From assembly GCA_009782475.1 (NCBI GenBank), contig WRIZ01000002.1, positions 64,001 through 128,000 on the forward strand: DNA of 64,000 bases, read 5' to 3'. Origin of the DNA: Oscillospiraceae bacterium. GTDB lineage: Bacteria > Bacillota > Clostridia > Oscillospirales > UBA929. Each line of letters begins with the position of its first letter. Within the stretch, counting starts at the first letter, position 1. Below, in pieces: positions 56,624 to 64,000 of this stretch. The translations under genes and the position numbers were made by a program. The notes beneath the pieces are model-generated. The model was given only the letters and a program-made list of their open reading frames with translations, made no database searches and was not told the origin of the DNA.

Positions 56624-57170
56624 CGGCCAAACCAAGCGCGACGGCTTTCATGTTGTTTGCGAACATCTCTTTTTTGCGTTCGGGGATGGTTTCCCTCATT
56701 GCCGCCTCAATGACATCCTGGCTTATGTCCGGCAGCTTTGACAGCACCGCCCCCGCCATGATCATGTTGGCAAGACCTTTCAGCCCATGTTCCTCCGCCA
56801 TTTGCGTGGCCGGAATCCCGCGCACGGTAATGTCTTTGCGGCTGCATTCCTTTGATATAAGGGAAGAATCGACAAACATCGTTCCGCCCGGCTTGACGCG
56901 GTTTTCAAAGGCGGCAAACGAAGGAAGGTTCATGGCGGTAAAAATATCCGGTTCACCCACCACGGGGTTGCCGATGACATTATCCGATAAAACCACGCCG
57001 CATTGCGCCGCGCCGCCGCGCATTTCAGGGCCGTAAGAGGGCATCCAGCTCACTTGCAGCCCTTTTTCCATGCCGATATACGCGAGATACTTGGCAAAAA
57101 ACAATATACCCTGCCCGCCGAATCCGGCGATCAATATCCGTGTTTCCAACGTATTCACTTCCTTAATCAT
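56616..57170 (-). CDS. 2-oxoacid:ferredoxin oxidoreductase gamma subunit
   Basis: ILIAGFGGQGILFFAKYLAYIGMEKGLQVSWMPSYGPEMRGGAAQC. Confidence 0.92.
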   Translation of the reverse strand: MIKEVNTLETRILIAGFGGQGILFFAKYLAYIGMEKGLQVSWMPSYGPEMRGGAAQCGVVLSDNVIGNPVVGEPDIFTAMNLPSFAAFENRVKPGGTMFVDSSLISKECSRKDITVRGIPATQMAEEHGLKGLANMIMAGAVLSKLPDISQDVIEAAMRETIPERKKEMFANNMKAVALGLAAI

Positions 57171-57211
57171 GTCAAAGGCACAAATGAATTGCGCCTTTAT
57201 GCGCTCTTCAT

Positions 57212-57943
57212 TTATTCCTTATACACACCCAGCGGGTAATATGGCATCATCTTTTCGCGCAGCCAGCCCAGCGATTCAACCGGGTTCAACCCCCAGTTGG
57301 TCGGGCAGGTTGAGAGAACTTCAACCAATGTGAAACCCTTGCCCGCAAGCTGCATCTCAAATGCCTTTTTGATGGCTTTCTTCGCCGCGCGGACGTTTTT
57401 GACGCAATCCACCGCCACACGTTCGCAATACGCCGTCCCGTCCAGCGTCGCCAGCATTTCGCAGACACGGATCGGGTAACCCGCCGCTTTGATGTCGCGC
57501 CCGTAAGGGGAGGTTTGGGTGATCTGCCCGGGCATGGTGGTGGGAGCCATCTGTCCGCCGGTCATGCCGTAGATGGTGTTGTTGACAAAAATGGCGGTGA
57601 TGTTTTCCCCGCGCGCGGCGGCGTGTACCGTTTCGGCCGTGCCGATGGCGGCGAGGTCGCCGTCGCCCTGATAGGTAAAAACAACACTGTCCGGGTTTGC
57701 CCGTTTGACGCCTGTGGCAACGGCGGGGGCGCGCCCGTGCGCGGCTTGGACGAAATCACAGTTAAAATAGTTATACGCCATGACGGAGCATCCCACCGGC
57801 GCGATACCGACGGTGCGTTCCCCGACATTCAATTCTTCCAGCACTTCAGCCACCAAACGGTGGATGACGCCGTGGGTGCATCCGGGGCAATAGTGCAGAA
57901 CCGTATCGGTTAGCATCGGGGTTTTCTCAAAGACCGTTGTCAT
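57212..57943 (-). CDS. 2-oxoacid:ferredoxin oxidoreductase beta subunit (TPP-binding)
   Basis: YCPGCTHGVIHRLV, TYQGDGDLAAIGTAETVHAAARGENITAIFVNNTIYGMTGGQMAPTT. Confidence 0.94.
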   Translation of the reverse strand: MTTVFEKTPMLTDTVLHYCPGCTHGVIHRLVAEVLEELNVGERTVGIAPVGCSVMAYNYFNCDFVQAAHGRAPAVATGVKRANPDSVVFTYQGDGDLAAIGTAETVHAAARGENITAIFVNNTIYGMTGGQMAPTTMPGQITQTSPYGRDIKAAGYPIRVCEMLATLDGTAYCERVAVDCVKNVRAAKKAIKKAFEMQLAGKGFTLVEVLSTCPTNWGLNPVESLGWLREKMMPYYPLGVYKE

Positions 57944-58998
57944 CGCGCCGCCTCCTTATCCGCTTGAAGTATCGCGTCAAAAATCTGTTTCGGTTCGGGA
58001 GCCATGCCTCCGACGCGGCTGCAAAGGAGGACGGGGCGGCGGCAGCGGATGGCCAGCTCGACGTCTTCGATCATCTGCCCCATGCTCATTTCCGCCGAAA
58101 CAAAGGCGCGGGCGTGTTCCGCCGCTTTGGCGAACGCTTTTTTCGGGAACGGCCATACGGTAACAGGCCGCAGAAGCCCCGCTTTGACGCCTTGGCTCCG
58201 CGCTTCGTCAATGGCATTGCGCGTGATACGCGATGTCGCGCCGTATGCCGCGACGACAATCTCCGCGTCGTCCAGCATATACCCTTCGTGAAGAGGCTCG
58301 GACTCCTCAACCAGTTTATACCGTTCAAACCGTTCGAGGTTGGATTTCTCTAAATCGGCGGGTTTGAGGAAGAGGGAGTTTACAATGCGTTTTCCGCGCT
58401 TCCCTCCCACAGCCCAATCCTTTTCACTGTCCACTGTCAACTGTCCACTCTCAACTGTCATCGGTTCCATCATCTGCCCCAAAAATCCGTCTGTCAGGAT
58501 CATCACGGTCAAACGGTATTGATCGGCAAGGTCAAAGGCTTTACATGTATGCGAATACATCTCCTGCACGCTGTTCGGCGCGAGGACGATCATCCGGTAG
58601 TCGCCGTGACCGCCGCCTTTCACCGCTTGGAAATAGTCGGCCTGTGACGGCTGGATGCTGCCAAGACCCGGGCCGCCGCGCTGCACGTTGATGACAACGG
58701 CGGGCAGGTCACACCCGGCTAGGTAAGACAATCCCTCCGTTTTCAGTGAAATCCCGGGACTGGAGGAAGATGTCATGCAGCGCACACCCGCCGCCGACGC
58801 GCCGTAAACCATATTGATGGCCGCGACTTCGCTCTCGGCCTGTAAATAACAACCGCCTATTTTGGGCAGCCGCCGCGACATATGGGCGGCCAGCTCATTT
58901 TGCGGGGTGATGGGGTAACCGAAAAAGTGGCGGCAGCCGGAAGCAATGGCCGCTTCGGCGATGGCTTCGTTCCCCTTGATCAAAATCCTCTTGCTCAT
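57940..58998 (-). CDS. 2-oxoacid:ferredoxin oxidoreductase alpha subunit
   Basis: MSKRILIKGNEAIAEAAIASGCRHFFGYPITPQNELAAHMSRRLP, GVRCMTSSSSPGISLKTEGLSYLAG. Confidence 0.94.
   Translation of the reverse strand: MSKRILIKGNEAIAEAAIASGCRHFFGYPITPQNELAAHMSRRLPKIGGCYLQAESEVAAINMVYGASAAGVRCMTSSSSPGISLKTEGLSYLAGCDLPAVVINVQRGGPGLGSIQPSQADYFQAVKGGGHGDYRMIVLAPNSVQEMYSHTCKAFDLADQYRLTVMILTDGFLGQMMEPMTVESGQLTVDSEKDWAVGGKRGKRIVNSLFLKPADLEKSNLERFERYKLVEESEPLHEGYMLDDAEIVVAAYGATSRITRNAIDEARSQGVKAGLLRPVTVWPFPKKAFAKAAEHARAFVSAEMSMGQMIEDVELAIRCRRPVLLCSRVGGMAPEPKQIFDAILQADKEAAR
58426..58460 (-). repeat. In-frame short tandem repeat in the alpha subunit gene
   Basis: Sense strand tgacagttgagagtggacagttgacagtggacagtg, encodes MTVESGQLTVDSE; (A/G)ACAGTKGASAGT-type periodicity. 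Confidence 0.7.
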
Positions 58999-59204
58999 GG
59001 CTTCACCACCTTTATGATGCAGTCCGGGCACATGATGGCGCAGAACGCGCAGGAGATACAGGCGTCTCCGTCTGCAATCTCCACAGGATGAAAGCCCTTT
59101 TCGTTCAATGTGCTGTCGGACATACGCAGCACCTTCTTTGGGCAAGCGTCTACGCAGAGGGCGCAGCCCTTGCATAGGGAGGTATTGATGGATAGTTTGC
59201 TCAT
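58995..59204 (-). CDS. 4Fe-4S ferredoxin subunit of the 2-oxoacid oxidoreductase
   Basis: CKGCALCVDACPKKVL and CISCAFCAIMCPDCII cluster motifs. Confidence 0.93.
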   Translation of the reverse strand: MSKLSINTSLCKGCALCVDACPKKVLRMSDSTLNEKGFHPVEIADGDACISCAFCAIMCPDCIIKVVKP

Positions 59205-59860
59205 CATGACACCCATTTTCTTTTAATCTGTATCGGCCAAAAGGTTTTGCCGGTCAATCCCAGCCGTTTGTCAACCGCGCAGGCAGTAATAGGCAGACCC
59301 AACTGTTTGCCGATTTCTTCGGCATAGGGGAGGGAAGAGATGACATCCTCTTTTGTGGTTTCCGCGCCGAGATTGCTGTTGTTGATGATCCCTGTAAAGC
59401 GGAAACGCCCGGCCGATTCGATTTCACGGCATATTCCGCATGTATCTTCTGCGTCGGCGGAGAGGGGACGGTATTGATTGACAACGAGCAATACGGTTGT
59501 GTTCTGCCTGAGCTGCTCCGCGTATCGGCCCAACGCCAACGCCCCGCGGTCGTCGCCGCCGACGTCAATGACGGCGGTCACTTCTTCGTCGTCAAACACC
59601 GAAGCCGCTTCGGGCGGAAATCCCGGTGATTCGAGGCTTGACCCCGCCAACTCGGATGAAATCAAACGGACGCCGGATTCATCCAGCCATTCACGGTGAT
59701 CGATGGAACGGAAGTAGGGGTTTACAATGTCGAGATCGCACAATGTAACGCGGTTTTTCGTTTTGCGCAATTCCACCGCGAGATTGGCCGCCAGCGTCGT
59801 TTTACCCGAGCCGTAATGCCCGGCGAGGAGGATGATCCTGCCTAAACCATCAAGGAACAT
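59204..59860 (-). CDS. P-loop NTPase (MinD/CobQ-like)
   Basis: LLAGHYGSGKTTLAANLAVELRKTKNRVTLCDLDIVNPYFRS. Confidence 0.8.
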   Translation of the reverse strand: MFLDGLGRIILLAGHYGSGKTTLAANLAVELRKTKNRVTLCDLDIVNPYFRSIDHREWLDESGVRLISSELAGSSLESPGFPPEAASVFDDEEVTAVIDVGGDDRGALALGRYAEQLRQNTTVLLVVNQYRPLSADAEDTCGICREIESAGRFRFTGIINNSNLGAETTKEDVISSLPYAEEIGKQLGLPITACAVDKRLGLTGKTFWPIQIKRKWVS

Positions 59861-61668
59861 ATTTTTTCCGAAAAAGCCACCGGGTCATCCACCGGCAAAC
59901 CCTCGATCAGTAATGCTTGTGTGTAGAGCAGGTTGGCATACACTTTGAGTTTATCCCGGTCGGTGACGAAGAGCGAACGCATGGCGGCGAAAACGGCGTG
60001 ATCGGCGTTGAGTTCCAAAACCCGCTTGGCTTTGACGTCGCCGCCCTGCGGCATTTGGCTTAGAACCTTCTCCATCTCTATGCTGAGTTCGCCTTCGCTG
60101 GTCAGGCAGACCGGATGCCGCCCCAGCCGCGCCGAAACGGTGACGCCGCTTACCTTATCGCCCAACGATTCCTGAATAAAGGCCAATAAATCTTTGTTCT
60201 CGTCGCTTTTGGCCTTTTGGCTTTCTTTTTCCTCTTCGGTCAGCCCTACGTCGTCGCCCGAGACGGAGCGGAACTCTTTTTCATTGTATTCCCGCAGCAT
60301 CTTGAAGGCAAATTCGTCCACGTCTTCGGTCAGGCAGAGGATGTCATATCCCTTTTCACGCACCCGTTCGGTTTGCGGGAGGAGAGCCGCTTTGGCCGGC
60401 GTTTCGGCGCAGATATAATAAATGTATGGCTGACCCTCCGGCATGTTTTCTGTATACTCTTTGAATGTAACGAGCTTATCTTCCGCCAGGGAATGGAACA
60501 GGACAAGGTCACGAAGCAGTTCGGCATTCGCCCCGAAACCGGAGTAGAGGCCGTATTTGAATTGCAGCCCGAACGTCTTATAAAACTCCTCGTATTTCTC
60601 CCGCTCGTTCTCCAGCAGCCGTTCCAGTTCGCCCTTGACCTTTTTCTCGATGCTTTTGGCCATCGCCTTGAGCTGGCGGTCATGCTGAAGTATTTCCCTG
60701 GAAATGTTGAGGGAGAGGTCGGGGGAATCGATCAAACCGCGTATAAAGCTAAAGTGGTCGGGGAGCAGATCGGCGCATTTGTCCATGATTAAAACGCCGT
60801 TGGCGTAAAGCTGCAGCCCCTTTTCATAGTCACGGGAATAGAAATTATACGGAGCCTGCGAAGGGGCAAACAGCAGGGCGGTGTAGGATACCGCGCCTTC
60901 GATGTTATAGTGGACGGAGAACGCCGGGTCGGTGAAATCGTGGAACTTACCTTTATAGAAGCCGTTGTAATCCTCGGCGGTCAATTCGCTTTTGCTCTTG
61001 CGCCAAAGCGGGATCATGCTGTTCTCCGATTCCTCTTTGCCATCCAAATAAATCGGGTAGCGGATGTAATCGGAATATTTTTTGACCAAGCCGGAGACGC
61101 GGTATGTTTCCAAAAACTCATCATATGCCTCGTCATCAGTATCGTCTTTTAAGATCAATGTAATGACCGTCCCGTGTTCCGATTTCTCCGCCGCTTTGAC
61201 CGTATATCCGTCCGCGCCGTCCGATTCCCACAGAAAGGCTTGTTCCGAACCGTAAACCCGGCTCAGGACGGTCACCTTTTTCGCGGTCATAAACGCCGAA
61301 TAAAAACCGACGCCGAATTGACCGATCGTTTCCAACTCGCTTGGTTTTTCCGACTCGTTCTTGAACAGAAGGGTACCGCTGTGCGCGATGACGCCGAGGT
61401 TTTCGTTCAACGCCGTTTCGTCCATACCGCAGCCGTTGTCGGAGAGGATTAGGGTGCGCGCCTCTTTATCAATCGTTATGTCAATGCGGTAATCGTCTTT
61501 TTTCAACGTCACCGAATCATCGGTGAGCGAGCGGAAATAGAGTTTATCAATGGCGTCGCTCGCGTTTGATATGAGTTCGCGCAGAAAAATCTCCCGGTGG
61601 GTGTAGACCGAATGGATCATCATTTCCAGGATGCGTTTTGATTCTGTTTTGAATTGCTTCTTTGCCAC
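59842..61668 (-). CDS. htpG: Molecular chaperone HtpG (Hsp90)
   Basis: KKQFKTESKRILEMMIHSVYTHREIFLRELISNASDAIDKL, GVIAHSGT, GQFGVGFYSAFM. Confidence 0.97.
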   Translation of the reverse strand: MAKKQFKTESKRILEMMIHSVYTHREIFLRELISNASDAIDKLYFRSLTDDSVTLKKDDYRIDITIDKEARTLILSDNGCGMDETALNENLGVIAHSGTLLFKNESEKPSELETIGQFGVGFYSAFMTAKKVTVLSRVYGSEQAFLWESDGADGYTVKAAEKSEHGTVITLILKDDTDDEAYDEFLETYRVSGLVKKYSDYIRYPIYLDGKEESENSMIPLWRKSKSELTAEDYNGFYKGKFHDFTDPAFSVHYNIEGAVSYTALLFAPSQAPYNFYSRDYEKGLQLYANGVLIMDKCADLLPDHFSFIRGLIDSPDLSLNISREILQHDRQLKAMAKSIEKKVKGELERLLENEREKYEEFYKTFGLQFKYGLYSGFGANAELLRDLVLFHSLAEDKLVTFKEYTENMPEGQPYIYYICAETPAKAALLPQTERVREKGYDILCLTEDVDEFAFKMLREYNEKEFRSVSGDDVGLTEEEKESQKAKSDENKDLLAFIQESLGDKVSGVTVSARLGRHPVCLTSEGELSIEMEKVLSQMPQGGDVKAKRVLELNADHAVFAAMRSLFVTDRDKLKVYANLLYTQALLIEGLPVDDPVAFSEKICSLMV

Positions 61669-61700
61669 GTTTGCTCACCTTTCCAATGAGTATTTGATTT

Positions 61701-61722
61701 CTCCCTGTCTTACGACAGGGAG
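61701..61722. terminator. Hairpin with T-tract on + strand upstream of htpG
   Basis: ctccctgtc-ttac-gacagggag followed by GTTTTT. Confidence 0.45.
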
Positions 61723-61729
61723 GTTTTTA

Positions 61730-62770
61730 TTAAGCCGCAAGTTCCAACTCTGACAGATAGTGCTCAATGATTGCCTCGATCTCGGGATCCGGGGGAGTGT
61801 CCACAATGGATAGCAATCTGCCGTGAAAGGAGTGTAGAACCCAAACCCCGTCAATCTCTTCAAACGTAAGGTCAAGCCTGCCTAGAAAGTGGTTTTCCTC
61901 GCCTCCGGCCTGAACGATCGGGATAGACTTGTCATCGTCCAAGATAACAGCCGGAGTATACAGAACCATGTGATTGTCGCCGCCGACAACCGCGCTCACC
62001 CCGCGCATTTCGCGGTCTTTGTCGATACCGGCATGGGATAGAACGATTTGAATATCCGAAACCGGCTTGACCTCAGCCAGCATTTGCTCAACAACCAGTT
62101 CCGGGGAGGTGAAGTCCGCCTTTTTGGATATATCTGACCCATTGTTATGGGGTTTCATCGAAGTGACGCCGATGACGGCGATGTCCAGTCCGCCGACGGT
62201 GACGACGATATACGGTTCAAACCCGTCAAGTACCTCGCCGTCAATCGTTACGTTGGCGCATAGGATGGGAAACTCCGCCGTCAGCAGGATGGGATGCCGG
62301 GGGAAATCGGGCATCTCTTTATCTTTTTGGGGGTAATCATTGTTGCCGAATGTCAAAGCGTCATATCCCATGGCGTTCATGATTTTAATCTCTACTTCTC
62401 CGAAATATTCCTCGTACATGCCGCGCCGGAAAATGTCTCCGGCGTCCAAAAGCAAGACATTATCTGTTTCCGCTCGTATCTCCTTCACCAATGTAGCGTA
62501 TTGAGGCACACGATCCAGTACGCCGTGCCAGTCGTTGGTGTGCAGGATGGTCAGGGTATAAACCGGATAATCCCCGCTGGGATCGGACGGTTCCGATGAA
62601 GGAATAGGGGAAGGAGACAGCAGGGGTGAGGGAGCGGTATCCGTTGAAGAGTCCGACGGGGTTACAGTCGGTTCCGGCGTCGTCTCCGAAGGGGTTGTCC
62701 CGCTTTTGCATGAGGCAACTAGAAGGAACAGGAACACAACCATACAAGAAATCCTTCTCATATGAACCAT
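61730..62770 (-). CDS. 5'-nucleotidase/metallophosphatase-like lipoprotein
   Basis: Lipobox LLVASCKSG; ILHTNDWHG, DAGDIFRRG, FGNNDYPQ, LSHAGIDKD, GGDNH. Confidence 0.9.
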   Translation of the reverse strand: MVHMRRISCMVVFLFLLVASCKSGTTPSETTPEPTVTPSDSSTDTAPSPLLSPSPIPSSEPSDPSGDYPVYTLTILHTNDWHGVLDRVPQYATLVKEIRAETDNVLLLDAGDIFRRGMYEEYFGEVEIKIMNAMGYDALTFGNNDYPQKDKEMPDFPRHPILLTAEFPILCANVTIDGEVLDGFEPYIVVTVGGLDIAVIGVTSMKPHNNGSDISKKADFTSPELVVEQMLAEVKPVSDIQIVLSHAGIDKDREMRGVSAVVGGDNHMVLYTPAVILDDDKSIPIVQAGGEENHFLGRLDLTFEEIDGVWVLHSFHGRLLSIVDTPPDPEIEAIIEHYLSELELAA

Positions 62771-62789
62771 CCTTATAAACCGTTTTCAT

Positions 62790-62863
<74 letters not shown>

Positions 62864-62883
62864 TTGAAAAGACTACGAAAAAT

Positions 62884-62912
62884 ACTATAGCATATCAGAT
62901 GCGTATTGTAAA
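62884..62912 (-). promoter_or_regulatory. Candidate sigma-A promoter for tRNA-Gly
   Basis: TTTACA (62912-62907), 17 bp, TATAGT (62889-62884). Confidence 0.7.
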
Positions 62913-62919
62913 GATGAAA

Positions 62920-64000
62920 TTATCCTGCCACCAGCCATATCGTATACGTCTCATCCATTATTGCATCTCTGTCTCTGCTGTCAAAGACAACAGGATAATC
63001 TAGAGCGATCTCCCTCGGGCTGATGAATAGGACGGTTTGACCCCGATGGGCTTCGGCCTGTTGGCGGATAAATTCTGAGAGGCCGAAGGAATGCTCATAT
63101 CGGGAATTATATACCTGCCATAAGGCAAAAGAGCAGTCGCCGTAAACATACCGGAAGGTTTTGATCTTCTCGGTAAATCCCAAAACCGTGCTGACAAAGG
63201 GATGCCCGGTCGCCAAAATGAGGGTGTCGTCTGTGTCATAACCGTAATCTTTCAAGAACGCCGCCGCTTCCATGCCTGTGGAATACGGCCGTTTTACATC
63301 CAGCGCGGAACGGTAGACATTCAGTGAAAACGCGCCGATAAAAACAACACACGCGGCAAAAACGCCCAAACCGCGAATGACCGGGCTTATTCTCGATATA
63401 CGCGGGCCGGTATCCCGCTCCTCCAGGGCGATAAACCAAGAAGCAGCTAGGACAAAGACAAACGGCACGCCGTGCCGGATGTTGAAAATCCCCGTCACCG
63501 TCAACGCCAAAACCGTTCCGGCGTAAGCGCAAAGGCAAACGGCGGCGATCCAAAAGCGCGACGCCGTTTTGCGGGCGGTCAGGACGGCTCCGGCGATGCC
63601 GCACAGGATCAGCAAGGTACAGCCCAATGTGATAACCGGTTTGGGGATAAAATCCGTGTGGGCAGGCAGCGCGCCCAAGACGGAAGCGTTGCCAACCCGG
63701 AAAAAGGCGTCGGCCAACCGTTGAAAGCCAAAGCCGTACTCTTGTATGATGGTAAAATGCGCGCCCGCATGGAGCGGCACTGGGTTGTAACGCACAAAGA
63801 TGTCCGAGAATACGATCAGGTATACACAAACAAAGCTGACCGCCGCGGTTGCGAAATAGGCGGCGGCTCTGAGCGGCTGTGGGGAAGCCTCCCTGCGCAG
63901 AACGGGATGGAAACGGCGTGAAACCAGCAGGACAATTTCACCGCCGATAAGCGCGGCTCCGGCGATGGCACCGTAAATATTGGAATTGATCAAGAAAAAC
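62920..64000 (-). CDS. Polytopic membrane protein, C-terminal part of a probable glycosyltransferase-like protein (cut by window edge)
   Basis: Multiple TM helices, ITGIFNIRHGVPFVFVLAASW; frame stays open to the window end. Confidence 0.6.
   Translation of the reverse strand, partial: FFLINSNIYGAIAGAALIGGEIVLLVSRRFHPVLRREASPQPLRAAAYFATAAVSFVCVYLIVFSDIFVRYNPVPLHAGAHFTIIQEYGFGFQRLADAFFRVGNASVLGALPAHTDFIPKPVITLGCTLLILCGIAGAVLTARKTASRFWIAAVCLCAYAGTVLALTVTGIFNIRHGVPFVFVLAASWFIALEERDTGPRISRISPVIRGLGVFAACVVFIGAFSLNVYRSALDVKRPYSTGMEAAAFLKDYGYDTDDTLILATGHPFVSTVLGFTEKIKTFRYVYGDCSFALWQVYNSRYEHSFGLSEFIRQQAEAHRGQTVLFISPREIALDYPVVFDSRDRDAIMDETYTIWLVAG

Overview
This 64 kb window is gene-dense and mostly housekeeping. 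It looks like an anaerobic Clostridia-type Bacillota genome (inference from gene content and order). Main blocks: 3' part of a Ca2+-type P-ATPase; an AT-rich degraded patch with a matrixin-like metalloprotease remnant and a vapBC-type toxin-antitoxin pair; an ECF sigma / DUF4097-like / beta-propeller operon; folC-valS; a long + strand run DUF4364-lplA-PPIase lipoprotein-gdpP-rplI-dnaB-tilS-hpt-ftsH-recG; a short CCA transferase; aldo/keto reductase; VanW protein; PBP1A; ruvX; ygiQ; yyaL; degV; tRNA-Thr flanked by APH-like and AAC(3)-like genes; a stand-alone GMP synthase ATP-PPase; carB-carA; two tandem GGDEF proteins; pheT-pheS; leuA; a 2-oxoacid:ferredoxin oxidoreductase operon; htpG; a 5'-nucleotidase-like lipoprotein; tRNA-Gly. 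The most notable signals are: (1) short palindromic repeats inserted in-frame in unrelated housekeeping genes (pheT twice, pheS, ygiQ, tilS, plus an inverted copy in carB). Family members use the same reading frame in different genes ([RE]Q[RH][ND]AA[PL][ND]G and GGREA), resembling Rickettsia palindromic elements; (2) a CarA whose Cys-His-Glu glutaminase triad reads Gly-Gln-Asp, next to a GMP synthase lacking its glutaminase domain, suggesting ammonia-dependent synthesis; (3) a vapBC cassette bracketed by two copies of the 3' end of a metallophosphoesterase gene that differ only synonymously. All calls were made by eye without database searches.
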